Shown piece by piece: positions 45,603 to 56,760 of a stretch of DNA of 64,000 nt. This DNA is from Astragalus membranaceus (Eukaryota > Streptophyta > Magnoliopsida > Fabales > Fabaceae). The notes below the pieces were generated by a model. The model was not told the DNA's origin. It made no database searches and was given only the letters and a program-made list of their open reading frames with translations. Position 1 is the first letter of the stretch. Each line of letters begins with the position of its first letter. Where the stretch lies: assembly GCA_039519185.1 (NCBI GenBank), contig CM076847.1, positions 76,967,747 through 77,031,746 on the forward strand. The letters are read 5' to 3'. A program made the position numbers and the translations under genes.

Positions 45603-45804
45603 TAACCAACACTGTTGGCCTAGTTGCTTAATCTACCCTTGGACACGGGGGTCGATCTGGTGCTCTCGGGTTTGATTCTCGCAGTGGACAAACTCGGTGT
45701 TGGCCAGTGCGAAATTTGATCCTAACCACAAGCGGAGATTAGTCTTTCGTTGAAAGCGTTGGGATACTCCGTAGGTAGCCAGCGATGGTCCGAACCAGAA
45801 AAAA
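45603..45804 (+). mobile_element. tRNA-derived SINE 1, TSD AAATCGAATCGA
   Basis: Pol III box A is TGGCCTAGTTG (about 45614) and box B is GGTTTGATTCT, about 50 bp on. A unique body follows and an A-tail closes it. The perfect 12-bp duplication AAATCGAATCGA is at 45591-45602 and 45805-45816. It is the same family as the copy at 47381. Confidence 0.88.
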
Positions 45805-45816
45805 AAATCGAATCGA

Positions 45817-46259
45817 CATATGAATCATTAGATGACCTATTACCATATAATCAATAAATAATCACCTAAAAATTAGTTAACATTATTAAATTATGTTTAT
45901 ACCGATAATTACTAACAAAAGGTGTTTCCAATGACAAACCAGAGTCATATTGTTGCACAACCAAAACAACACTTAAGCACGTGTTTTTTTAACATGATAC
46001 TTATGCACATTAATTTAAGTCGTAAATGTAATGTATTTAGTAATCAATATTTCAAATAATTACCGGTAATAGTAATCGATCGATTAATTCATTACAATTT
46101 AACATGAAAGCTTTACAAATTTGAATTGTCAACTAATGTGAAATGACTTCTTAAGATAATGTTTTTATATACTATATTAATTTATAGATAAATAAAATAT
46201 GACAAACTACATTTAAAATAATTTCTTTTGTTAGCATTTGCATCAACTTTATATGTTAA
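45817..46259. other. AT-rich intergenic stretch
   Basis: No features are recognised. Confidence 0.5.
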
Positions 46260-46799
46260 GAAGAAGAATGCTTAGGGTTCAGATTGGCCAGCAGTGGATG
46301 AGTTTTCTGATTCTACGGTGGTGGATATGACCGGCGGTGGGGATGACCGATGGTGGGGGCACGCAACAAGAAAGGAGAAACCGTGGTGGTGGTGGTGGTG
46401 GTGGTGGTGGACGATTTTTGGAGGAGCAGTGGTGGGCGTTTCTGGGAAGAGGAAGAGTGGTGGAGAGAGTATTGAGAGTGAGAGTGAAAACTGAAGCGCG
46501 TCTCGTGATATAACTCCAACAGCCATATTTTAATTACCGGGGGATATTTTTGCTTTACCAACAGAATTTTTCATCGGTACATATTGACTGTAATAGTTCT
46601 GTCGGAAACGCACACGAGAATATTTTCCTCCAAAAGTTACCGACAAACATTTTTTATTAGCGACCGTCTTGTCCGTCGGTAACCATAAAAATCAAGCCCA
46701 AGGATTCCCGACGGGATACACCGTCGGAAACATGAAACTTACCGGCCGGTAATTATCCGTTGAAAACAATTGTAAGTAATTCAGAACTTTCTTGTAGTG
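46260..46799 (-). mobile_element. CACTA element end (truncated) with subterminal repeats
   Basis: The right end TTTCTTGTAGTG stops at 46799. Inside it are CTGTCGGAAA, CCGTCGGTAA and CCGTCGGAAA, the same subterminal family as the end at 19372. The inner part (46272-46526) has a GGT-repeat frame (nine histidines on the minus strand) of the kind seen in 5' leader exons. No opposite terminus was found leftwards in 44334-46260, so the element is truncated. Confidence 0.7.
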
Positions 46800-46909
46800 C
46801 TTGTAGATAACACGGGTAAACATACTAGTTAATAATAGACAATTGAGATATCTGATTGATTATTGGAAATTTTGCGTTAGTAATGTTTATGATGCCACAA
46901 TCCATATTG

Positions 46910-47310
46910 GGTGGATTATTTAGGTTTTTATTCTTGCATAGATGGTGTATTGCTCGCCAAAGCCAAAGGTTTAACTCAAGTGGTGCTTCATGTTGATTAT
47001 GTTGTGGTTGTTCAACATATTTCTAGGGCAAATGATGTTAGTCCGTAGGGAACTGTTCTTGTTTCTCGCATTTGAGGCCTTATCCATTCAGATTGGGTGG
47101 TTAGTGTTAGTCGTTGTTATCGGAAAGCTATTATGTGTGCGGATGCCCTTGCAGCGCTCGGAAGTAGACAAGAGGATCTTTTTTACATAATAGTCCTCCT
47201 GGATTTTAGCTCTTTGTTGCATGCTAATGTTATAGGAGCTTTTACTCCATGAATTGTCTTTGTGTAGTTTTGCTTTCGGCTTTCATGCCCTCCTTCAATA
47301 CTAAAAAACA
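46910..47310 (+). pseudogene. Second LINE RNase H fragment
   Basis: Translation gives LIAKAKGLTQVVLHVDYVVV and, further on, CADALAALGSRQEDLF. This pattern is the last third of the RNase H domain of plant LINEs (the nucleotide-dense DY..VV and ADALA motifs). Stops and frame changes break it, and no upstream domains are present. Confidence 0.6.
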
Positions 47311-47380
47311 GTACTTGTGTAAAAAACAGTTACCGTGGCATTTTTTTTATATCAAGAGCACAAGATATCGTATTCGAGAA

Positions 47381-47578
47381 ACGAACACCATTGGCCCAAT
47401 GGCTTAATCTACCTTGGGACACAGGGGTCGACCCGGTGCTCTCGGATTCGACTCCCGCAGTGGACAAACTCGGTGTTGGCCAGTGCGAAATTTGATCCTA
47501 AGCACGAGCGGAGATTAGTCTTTTGTTGAAAGCGTTGGGACACTCCGTAGGTAACCAGCAATAGTCCATGCTAAAAAA
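47381..47578 (+). mobile_element. tRNA-derived SINE 2, 19-bp TSD
   Basis: It has the same body as SINE 1, with a better-kept box A (TGGCCCAATGG) and box B (GATTCGACTCC). An A-tail is present. The duplication AAGATATCGTATTCGAGAA (47362-47380) recurs at 47579-47597 with one mismatch, which marks a young insertion. Confidence 0.9.
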
Positions 47579-47597
47579 AAGATATCTTATTCGAGAA

Positions 47598-48295
47598 TTT
47601 ACTCTAGAAGAATCAAATCCTAGGTTGACATCTCAACTGAATGTGGACATCAACTTCGAATAATTGGTAACAACTTTCAATTATATAAATATAAAAAACA
47701 ACTTAAGCGTCGATGTCCTTTTACATCCAGACAGGAAAAAGTTGTCTACCATCATTTAACTACAACAAGTACACCAAAAAAAAAATATAACGACAACAAA
47801 ATACCCTAGTAGTAAAAAATGCAGAATGTTGTATACTAACTATCAGCACATGTTTTCTTATTATAGAACTATCAACATGTTTGATGGCAAGAAACTTCGG
47901 AAAATGGATTGGTAGTATTTAAAATGCAGGGGAAACAGAGTCTAACATTGTACATTGCTAGGGCCAAAAATAAATGTTGGGGGGTGGGGGGGTGGTGGGG
48001 CAATACTTGACCCCTAAACACACATTTTGATCTCATACCAAGGACAGGGACAGTACATTTTCAGACAAGTCCTTAACTACTTGAATGAATATGCACTCTT
48101 TATAGTTAATAAACGACATGAATATTCTCACCAATATTCATAAACTCAGTATGATCTATAGACATAATTTATCACCATTTCCACTCAGTGAATTAGACAC
48201 ACATACATAGTTACTAGTTAGTATAGGACTAGTAACAATGTAACATTATCTTCAATAACATAAAATATTGTAAGGGTAGTAGAAGTAGTAGCTTG
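47598..48295. other. 3' flank of the ERF gene
   Basis: There is no further gene. A G-run (four G-blocks at about 47979-48000) lies about 300 bp beyond the ERF stop and is C-rich on the ERF-sense strand. No clear polyadenylation signal can be fixed. Confidence 0.5.
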
Positions 48296-48715
48296 TCAAG
48301 GTCCCTTATTCTTTTTCTCTTCATAATCAAGAAGCTCCTCCAGCAACTTATCATCCAAGTATTCAAACTCAAACACTTGTCTTCCTTGCTCATTTCTTCC
48401 TCTGCCTTCTACATTTGCATTCCTTGAAGATGATGATGAAGATGATGATGAGCTGGCACCAGCACCAGCTGACATAGGATATTCATTTGGAAAATTAAGA
48501 ATTGCAAATGAACCTCTCATTGAATAAGCAGCTCTGTCATAAGCTCTAGCAGCTTCCTCAGCTGTATTGAAAGTTCCTAGCCACACCCTCTGACCTTGTC
48601 TTGCTGAGTCACGAATCTCCGCCGCAAATTTCCCCCACGGTCGACAACGGACCCCGCGATACCGGACATCTCCACCGTCCCCCTTACCTCTTCCCTTTGA
48701 TCCTTCTCCATTCAT
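48296..48715 (-). CDS. AP2/ERF transcription factor, small group IX type (ERF095-098-like), 139 aa
   Basis: This is a nuclear DNA-binding regulator of the ethylene-response-factor family. A single AP2 domain spans residues 19-76 (YRGVRCRPWGKFAAEIRDSA to SFAILNFP). Ala and Asp stand at the positions that define the ERF rather than the DREB class, so a GCC-box target is expected. A serine run and a C-terminal acidic motif, FEFEYLDDKLLEELLDYEE, match the small single-exon group IXc ERFs (Arabidopsis ERF095-ERF098), which act in ethylene, jasmonate and defence responses. I chose the start MNGEGSK at 48715. The frame is open 36 codons further to 48823, but that stretch covers the leader and reads poorly. 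One oddity is Cys24 in VRCRPWG, where the family nearly always has Arg. It is the only intact host gene in the window. Confidence 0.92.
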   Translation of the reverse strand: MNGEGSKGRGKGDGGDVRYRGVRCRPWGKFAAEIRDSARQGQRVWLGTFNTAEEAARAYDRAAYSMRGSFAILNFPNEYPMSAGAGASSSSSSSSSSRNANVEGRGRNEQGRQVFEFEYLDDKLLEELLDYEEKKNKGP

Positions 48716-48790
48716 TGTTGTTTGCTTTGATTTTTCTTGTTTTGTTTGGTTTGGTTTGCATGCATGGTAAAATATAGCACTGAATTTGAG

Positions 48791-48842
48791 TTTATATATG
48801 GTTGGAAAAAATGGGTTAGCCACAATCTAATTTTGCCACGTG
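48791..48842 (-). promoter_or_regulatory. ERF promoter: TATA box and G-box
   Basis: On the minus strand TATATAAA (complement of 48791-48798) lies about 80 bp upstream of the ERF start codon. A CACGTG G-box (48837-48842) lies about 40 bp further upstream. The G-box is a bZIP/bHLH site, often linked to abscisic acid, jasmonate or light responses. Function is inferred from position only. Confidence 0.6.
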
Positions 48843-49661
48843 AGCATCACTTGCACGTAGACATTGGAAGGTGCTACTAAAAAACTAAGACCATATTGAA
48901 AAGAAAAAGAAAATTTGCACGTCCATTGTATCTGGATGGTCAATGTGGTGGCTTTGCAAATTTTGAAATTCTTTTGCCATTCTAGTCCTAACTTTTAACT
49001 GTCTTTTCTTTGGAGGAAACAAACAATAATACTTAATTTGTGGCTTAGAAAAATACTATAAAAAAATAAAAACAAAATTAAAGAAATCCCTTTATCAGTT
49101 TTGTGGAGGTTGAAAAGGTCAAATAAGCCCTTGTGAGTCATATTATGAATTCAGATTGCTTATTTACTTTTCCTAAGGTAATCAATATTCTAATGATCTC
49201 ACATTATTATATAATCATATTTCATTATACAATATCCTCCACTAAGATTTAAGATTTTTTCTGTTAAGGTTTTCTAGAACGAGAGAGCTTATTTTTCTAG
49301 AAAGAACCTGGTTCCAGCAAATGAACCGTTTTAATAAAAATCGTAGACACAATATACAAAGAGAAAGGGAGAGGGAGCACAATAAGGTTTTTGGTTGTAT
49401 TCATGAATCTGCTGTAACTGAATATGATTCTACGTGAATGGTGCAAGAATCAGAATGAGATTTGCGAATTATATATAAATTTGTAATGTAATGAGCAGAG
49501 AAGATCGATTGAGACCCTAGCTAGAGAGAAAGATGATACAGGAAAGACCTATAAGATTTATTTTTGTTGTCCGATATCCTCAAAGTCAAAGCATTTGGGT
49601 ATATTTGACAAAGAGTCTTAAAAATTTAAGCCCCTTCACATCAATTCCTTTATTTATTTCT
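48843..49661. other. Upstream flank of the ERF gene
   Basis: It is AT-rich, with no gene or repeat recognised. It probably contains the rest of the ERF promoter. Confidence 0.5.
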
Positions 49662-50359
49662 GGCTTAAATATGTTTTAGGCCCTGCAAATATAGGGTGTT
49701 TTGGTTAAAGTCCCTGCAAAAAAAAATTTTAGTAAAAAACCCTTGCAAAATGACTAGTTTTGTTATAAGCCCTTCTATTAGTGAACTGTTAGTGTGACGT
49801 TAAAAAATGCACAGCCTGTCTTCCACGTGTCTTCCAGCCTGTCAAACCCAGAAAATCAAACCCACGAATATCCTTTCTTCTTCTTTCTCAAATCCTGTAA
49901 ATCGCTCTTATGCGTTTCTTGTGCGTTTTTAGTTCTTTACCTTCGATTTCAACCGCCAACGATTTCAGATCTGGGTTTCTCACTTGTAATATGAGTTTCT
50001 CGCTTTTTCTTTGTTCTGGTTGAGTTTGTAATATGAGTTTCTCTCTTTTTCCTTGAGTCCCTCTTTGAGATGCAGATTTAAGGTTGTAGAATGTGATGAA
50101 GAAGAGAGGGTTAACCCAGAAAAAAATAACGCAGAAACGATGGGTTTGAGAAGAAGAGAAGGTTAATCAAAATTTCGTCTTTAATCAACAAGAACAAATC
50201 AAAATCAAAATCAAAATTTAGATCCAGATTCGTTTTTAATTTCATTTCAAATCCAGATTTTGCAGAAGGTAAATCAAAATGAGATCCAGGTTTTTCAATT
50301 CTGATACGTTTTCAACAAGAACAAACGCATCAAAATTTTGATTTCAGCAGAAGCTGGTT

Positions 50360-50398
<39 letters not shown>

Positions 50399-50789
50399 AT
50401 TTTCTAGGTTACAGAGAAGTTCTTTTTTCTGGGTTGCTGAGAAGTTTGATAGAGCCATGGTTGTGGTGGTTCCAGTAGAGAGGAAGACGAAGCCATGGGT
50501 GAATATGGTGAAGATGAATGAAGAGGTACTGTGAAGATGGAAACAAAAGAACCCTAATTTCAATTTCAGCAATTATCCACTCAGCATTTACACTCAGCAT
50601 TTTTAAGACACCTTGGCAGACACGTAGGTTTTTTTTAATGTCACACTAACAGTTCACTAACAGTTCACTAACAGAATGGCTTATAACAAAACACGCCATT
50701 TTGCAAGGGCTTTTTACTAAAAAAAAAAATTTGCAGGGGCATAAACCAAAACACTCTATATTTGCAAGGGCCTAAAACATATTTAAGCC
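49662..50789. mobile_element. Mutator-like element with long inverted termini, 1128 bp
   Basis: It begins GGCTTAAATATGTTTTAGG and ends CCTAAAACATATTTAAGCC. About 150 bp of the termini are complementary, including 'tagtgaactgttagtgtgac' and its inverse. The flanking 9-mers TTTATTTCT and TTTACTTTT agree at 7 of 9 positions, suggestive of a decayed Mutator duplication. The interior has a (GA)n run (about 50361-50394) and no transposase. The terminal start GGCT(T)AAA resembles the MITE at 34985. Confidence 0.75.
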
Positions 50790-50861
50790 TTTACTTTTTT
50801 CATTTTCACTGCTCAATCATCAATCTAACTATAACATTAATCAAACAAACCACTATAAAAA

Positions 50862-51211
50862 CTAGTGTGTGCACCCGTGCATTCGCACGGGGCAACAACT
50901 TCAGTTAATACGAAATTCCTGTCTTGTTAAAATTTATTTTTAAAATTGCAATACGAAAAAGTCTTATTTGTTGGTCATTTGAATGCTAAAGTATTCCAAA
51001 ACACGCTGCTTAAAATCACTCTTTATATATTTGTCATGATTTTTTTTTCCAAATCGGTTATTGATGAATGAACATTGAGTATTTTAACGGTTAAGTTTTT
51101 TTCCAAGCACTAAAATACTCCAAAACACGCTGGTTATTGAGGCACAAATTTCGCATATTTGAATAGTTGATTTTTTTTTGCAAACACAAAAGCATCCGAA
51201 ACCACACAACT
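50862..51211 (-). mobile_element. Helitron-like 3' end (truncated)
   Basis: On the minus strand the hairpin CCCGTGCGAATGCACGGG is followed by eight bases and then CTAG (complement of 50862-50865), with T next. This is the layout of a Helitron 3' terminus: hairpin, about 10 nt, CTRR, then the T of the AT target. The 5' TC end was not found before the Ogre LTR starts at 51212, so the element seems truncated there. Confidence 0.5.
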
Positions 51212-52372
51212 TGTAGCGACCGAAAAATCCGAGAAAGAATTCTCCGAAGGTTCAAAAATGAAGCCACCACCAATGTTTAGTTTAAGGGCAAATATTGGAA
51301 AATCCCTTGAGTTTGAATAAAGGTCATTGAGACCAGACTTGGGTTCGGGAGTCGGTTATGCTTGGGGAAGGTATTAGCACCCCCACGACATCCTTCCTAC
51401 GGAAGGTTACCTTCTACCTAGTTGTATTTGTCGATTATTTTACCCTTAAAAAAAGAAAAAAAAAGACTTAATTAAAATTTAGTTTTTTGTGCTTGACAAG
51501 AGTGGGCCCCTGCTCCTACGTATCTCCGAGTGCGATGGAGAAATCAAAGCTACGTAGTTCTTGGGTAGAAAAAAGTTGTTGGTTGGTGTTTTTTTAATAT
51601 AGGGGTTTTAGGACATTTGATCTGTACAGTTCATTCGTCCTAGAACACTGACTAATCCGATCGTACGACCGACTTAATCCCCTATAAAAAATAGAGTTTT
51701 TGAATTTTGAAAAAAAATGTTTGATGTGAGGTGATTTGATTTTATAATAGGGATTTTAGGACTCTTGAGCCATGCGGTTCATTCGTCCTAAAACGATGGC
51801 TAATCCGATCGTACGATCGACTTAATCCCCTATTTTTGAAAATTTGTTTTTTTTATGGAAGAGGTGTGTTTGTGTTTTTTTTTAATATAGAGGTTTTAGG
51901 ACTTTTGGGTTGTAGAACTCATTCTTCCTAAAACGCAGATTAATCCGATTGTACAATCGACTCAATCCCCTATTTGAGAAACAATAAAAAATTCAAAAAG
52001 AAAAAAAGAAAGTTTTATTTTGTCAAAAAAACAAGTAAAGAGGAAGGACACATTCTTAGACACATTTTTTTTTGAAGAAAGAAAGGGGGAAAACAAGATA
52101 AGTGGCAAAATGAAGAAAAAGAAGGTGCTGCTAGTTACAGCCTAGTCTGTGAGGTAGAGGCCCAATATTAGGGGGTGTTTAAATGGAATATAAGGGGTGT
52201 GGATAGAAGGGCCCAAAAACTGTGGCAGCCCATAATCTAAAAACAAATAGCCCATAAATATGAATTTAAGGGGAGGGGGTTATGAAATGGTAAACAAAGG
52301 GGCGACCGGTAAGCAGTTTTTTTTTTCTATTTTTTTTTGTTCACAAAACTGATTATTATTATTAATAAAAAT

Positions 52373-52403
<31 letters not shown>

Positions 52404-52919
52404 GAAAAGTAATAAGGGAATCGGGGAAGGGGATTGTTCATGTTTGGAAAAATAGAGTAAAAGGGCCCATGGCCCAATATTTGGAAGCTTCTCACATACA
52501 CAACACTCAACCTAAACCTAAACACACACAACACAACTTCAGAGAAAGGAGAACAAAAAGAGATGCGGGAAAAAGTGAAAGAGAGCAAGAAGAGAAAGAA
52601 AGAAAAGGGGGCCGAGAGAAAGAGGGAGGTGGGGCGAATAGGGAGAGAGATGAGAGGTGGTCATGGTGGCTCGCCGGAGTTGCTGGCTGTGGGGGTGGTG
52701 GTTCGTGGCGGTGGAGAAAAAAACGTAGCGGTGGTGGTGTATTATAGTTGTGGTGCATAGTGGTTGTGGTAAAGGTTGTTGCTTGATGGTATTTGGTTCT
52801 CCTCTTTCTCTTCTTCATCTCCTTTTTTTTATTTTTCTATCATCATTTTTTTTTCTTCACTGATTCTCCCCTTTTTTATCATCTCAGGTATTTTTTTACT
52901 TTACAAAAAAAACAGTTTC

Positions 52920-52955
<36 letters not shown>

Positions 52956-53977
52956 GAGAGAGAGAGAGAGACAATATTTTTGGATTGAGATACAATATAA
53001 AAGAACAACTGAAAAAAAACAAAGAAGGCTAATGTCTCTATTTTTGTTTGGTACAGGTTTCTGGTATTGAAGGATTAATGAAAAACAATCACAGTCTTGA
53101 AGATTGTATCAGCCTTTGTTTTATGTTTGAGAAAATTTGGAATTTGTACTAATGTTATATTCATGTATGTAAATAAAAAAATAGAGCAAGTGTTCACATA
53201 GTATATGTGAACATAAACAGTAAGTGCTGATTTACATAAACTTAACAATGAGAGTAAAAAGGCAAAATAGATAAAGCTTCTTGTAATGTCTTCTGCAACA
53301 AATTTTGTTCTCTCACTCTCCTTCTCTCAAGATTTCAGTTTGACAGGGGTTTTTTTTACACTCAAATTCTCCTCCACTTCTCTTCTATGATCACTCTATT
53401 TATAGTGTGGAAAAGTTACTCAGCATTAATTGCTAAACTTGTTAATGAAGCAAGTTTGCAACTTGAAGGAAACAGAAGTGATTTTTCCTTTACAGAGGCA
53501 TGGTTATGGCTAGCCTTGCACAACTAGTTCTGATATGCAGAGCCGAAAACTTTGACAAATGAAAAAGGAAAGAAAAGAAATTGATTTGATTACTATATTT
53601 TTTTTATTTTTGTTTTTTTTATATGTATATTTTTTACACAACAACAAAAATGCAATCGGGCTTTTGGAGAGTAAAAATGGGTTTCAAACAACCCAATAAA
53701 AACTCTTGACTGAAATCTTCATTTCTTTTAGAACAATTGGGCTTTCTTAAGAGAAATGGTCTTCCTATGAACACAACAAAGATCCGACTAAAATCAAACA
53801 ACAAAAACAACAAACTAAAAAAAAGTTATTTGGGCCAAAAAAATGAAAGGGTCCAAAGGGCCTTTAACAAATCTAGGTTGATAACAACTTCATTTTTTTT
53901 TTGGTTGGGAATTGACCCAAATTTTAATTTAAAAGAAAATTAGGTAATTACCTATCAACTAAAATTGGGTGTTCACA
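51212..53977 (-). repeat. 3' LTR of the Ogre/Tat element (2766 bp)
   Basis: On the minus strand it starts TGTGAACACCCAATTTT (53977) and ends GGTCGCTACA (51212). The plus-strand passage 'gaaggtattagcaccccc' (51368-51385) is typical of Ogre LTRs. Three copies of a ~145-bp repeat containing 'taatccgatcgtacgaccga' lie at about 51597-51975. The low-complexity segments at 52320-53000 include (TA)n and (GA)n runs. The 5 bp left of it (CAACT) would be one target duplication copy. Confidence 0.85.
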
Positions 53978-54082
53978 GTTGCCCCTCTGTACTTATTTTT
54001 TTACTCAATACACATCAGATCAGAGTTTTTGTGTAGTATCGTTGTAAGAAATAAGTGCAGATAAGAACTCAAATTTTAGTTG
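53978..54082 (-). other. Purine tract and start of 3' untranslated region
   Basis: AGAGGGGCAAC on the minus strand directly precedes the LTR start and is the expected plus-strand primer for reverse transcription. Confidence 0.7.
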
Positions 54083-54690
54083 ATAATGTATGCTAGAGCT
54101 GAAATGGTAGTAAGAAATTAAAAGAGCCCCAGAACTGAATCGGTAACACGAAATTTAAAAGACTATGCCAGGGCCGAACCGGTAGCATGTAAACAAAAAA
54201 CAGTGCCAGAGCTAAATCGGTAGCACAAAACTTAAAAGACCATGCTAAGGCTGAACCGGTAGCATGTAAACAAAAAACAGTGCCAGAGCTGAATCGGTAG
54301 CACAAAATTTAAAAGACTATGCCACGGCCGAACCGGTAGCATGTAAACAAAAAACAGTGCCAGAGCTGAATCGGTAGCACAAAATTTAAAAGACCATGCC
54401 AGGGTTGAACTGGTGGCATGAAAACAATGAGTGTCAGAGCTGAATCGGTAGCACGAAATTTTAAGACAATGCCCGGGCTAAACCGGTAGCACGAAAACGA
54501 CGAGTGCCACAGCTGAGATCGGTAGCGCAGAGTTTTTGAGTGTAGTGCCAGAGCTGCATCGATAGCACCAAATTTAAAAGGCAATGCTAGGGCTGAACCG
54601 GTAGCATGAAAAACTAGTGCCAGAGCTAAATCGATAGCACGGGGTTTTGAAAGTAATGCCAGAGCTGAATCGATAGCACGAAGATTTCCT
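54083..54690. repeat. 77-bp dimeric tandem repeat in the Ogre 3' region
   Basis: Two half-units alternate, 'tgccagagctgaatcggtag' and 'tgccagggccgaaccggtag', with the dimer period at 77 bp (for example 54203, 54280, 54357). Later units diverge. Frames on the minus strand are by-products. Such tandem repeats in the untranslated region are typical of Ogre/Tat elements and can seed satellites. Confidence 0.9.
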
Positions 54691-55614
54691 TTTTAAAAAA
54701 TAATGTAATGCATGTTTACTTGTGGATGGCTTTGTTTTAGTACTAGAACCATTGCTGCGAACTAACTATCTTTGACCAATCAAACTTTCGCCTACTTGCC
54801 TTCACCTCTTCCTTGCAACCGCGGTTGGCATTTCATAACATCGATCCCTCTATTAACCCGATAGAATGCATTCCCCTTAAATCTTATGCAAAATTACTTG
54901 GGACAACCTTGAGACTTCTGAGCTTCCACACTCTTTTTTGGTGATTTGTCGTGAGAAGTGTGGGTCTATTCTCCCCGGTTAACCGAGTTGTTTTCTTTAT
55001 TATTTTTTTTCCATTTTCTCTCTTTTTTTTGACTTTTTCATTCATTTTTTTTTCAATTGTTAGAGGGTTACTGACATACTCGTCTTGAAGTTTTCCAGAC
55101 TTAAGCCATTGAGACATAAATTAAATGAGTCAATCATGAATGCAAGAACGAATGAAATAAACTAAATGGATCAATCACGAATGTGTGAGCAAATGAACAA
55201 TAGCGAATGCTCGCACAAGCGAACAATAGCAAGAATGATTTGGTATTGACTAGGAAGGAAGAGTACAAAAAGGAAAAGAAGTCACAAGTAGGAACTTCAC
55301 ACAAACTTTGCCCCATTATGATTAGGTCAATCTCCTATCTGCCGAGCCTTGAAAACCCTGAATGCGACTACTGGAGTGGAATCTGATTCTAACTTCTTTC
55401 CATGCAGCTATTGGAACCATATTGCCCTAGTGTAAGCGCGCTCATCAGTCCTTTTGAGTCTGCCATGTTATGCCCCTTTTTTCCTTTGCCTCAATTTTTG
55501 CCTAGACTGCCCTTTTGGGTTTTCAATCTAGCAGGCCGTTTTTTATTATCCCTAACTTTTGCCTAGACCGCCCTTTCGGGTTTTCAATCTAGCAGGATTT
55601 TTCTTCTCCTTTTT
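54691..55614 (-). other. Ogre 3' non-coding region
   Basis: There is no gene. One ~66-bp duplication is present: 'ttgggttttcaatctagcag' near 55515 and a near copy near 55577. Confidence 0.7.
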
Positions 55615-56760
55615 TTAGGCATTAAATTTCTTAACAGCATCGGAGTTTATTGGCTTTGGAAGTTTGTGTCCTTCTTTGTCGAGCAAGACTAGGGCTCCAC
55701 CCGGAAACGCATGCTTGACCACGTAAGGGCCATCATAGTTGGGTGCCCACTTACCACGAGCATCTTCTTGGTGTGGCAGTAATCTCTTCAGAACCAGGTC
55801 TCCAGGTTGAAACTCTCTTGGGCGAACTTTCTTTTTGAAGGCTCTGGCCATACGACTTTGGTATAACTGCCCATGACAAATAGCTGCTAATCTCTTTTCC
55901 TCAATCATATTCAACTGTTCAAATTGCGCTTTTATCCATTTTGACTCTTCCAGATCTGCCTCCATTAAAACCCTCAAGGATGGTATTTCAACTTCAATAG
56001 GGGACACGGCTTCCATTCCATAGACCAAAGAAAATGGCGTCGCTCCAATGCTGGATCGTACGTTAGTGCGATAAGCGTGTAGAGCGTAGGGTAACATCTC
56101 ATGCCAATCCTTGTAATTAACCACCATCTTAGCGATGATTTTCTTGATGTTCTTATTTGCTGCTTCCACTGCACCATTCATTTGGGGTCTATATGGAGTT
56201 GAATTGTGGTTCTTGATCTTGAAGTTTTCGCTTAGTCTTTGTATCTCAGTGCCATTGAGGTTAGGAGCATTGTCTGTGATTATCCTTTCAGGGATCTCAT
56301 ATCGGCAGATGATGTCTCTTTTCAAGAACTTGGCAAACACCTTCTGGGAGATACTAGCATATGAGGATGCTTCTACCCACTTGGTGAAATAGTCAATTGC
56401 TACTAATATGAACCGATGCCCATTTGATGCTTTCGGATTAATCGGTCCAATCACGTCAATCCCCCACATGGAAAATGGCCAAGGACTCGTTAGGTTATGC
56501 AGAGGAAATGGAGGTGCATTGATCCTGTCAGCGTATAACAGACACTTGATACATTTTCTTACATGTGCTATGCAATCTGCTTCCATGGTGGTCCAGTAAA
56601 AACCACTTCTCATGACTTTACGGGCCACCATATGTCCATTTGCGTGTGTTCCACAGATCCCTTCGTGTACTCCAATCATGATTCTTCGGGCCTCTCGAGC
56701 ATCTACGCATCTCAACAAAGTCCCATCTTGACTTCGCTTGTAGAGTATTTCACCACTCAA
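55615..56760 (-). pseudogene. Ogre/Tat integrase (381-codon open part)
   Basis: Integrase of a Tat-lineage Ty3 element, inserting cDNA into the chromosome. Visible in order are the HHCC finger (H...H in GVHEGICGTHANG, then CIKC), and the catalytic core with D (MWGIDVIGPI), D (RIITDNAPNLNG) and E (NGAVEAANKNIKK). The YALHAYRTNVRSSIGATPFS signature follows, then a C-terminal LVLKRLLPHQED...GKWAPNYDGPY segment. It ends NSDAVKKFNA at 55615. There is no chromodomain, as expected for Tat. The frame is open and looks intact, but upstream it is out of phase with the RNase H because of an indel in an 8-base A/T run at 56759-56766. Confidence 0.88.

Noticed and set aside
45614..45680. A tRNA gene at the SINE
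   Set aside because: Box A and B are present, but the sequence does not fold as a full tRNA and is followed by a SINE body and A-tail with a target duplication.
46294..46526. Histidine-rich/tryptophan-rich small proteins
   Set aside because: They arise from a GGT trinucleotide repeat in a truncated CACTA end.
48716..48823. Upstream 36-codon extension of the ERF protein
   Set aside because: It runs through the region between TATA box and MNGEGSK, does not resemble ERF N-termini, and would place the start only about 30 bp from the TATA box.
54093..54584. Cysteine/alanine-rich proteins on the minus strand
   Set aside because: They are translations of the 77-bp tandem repeat in the Ogre untranslated region.
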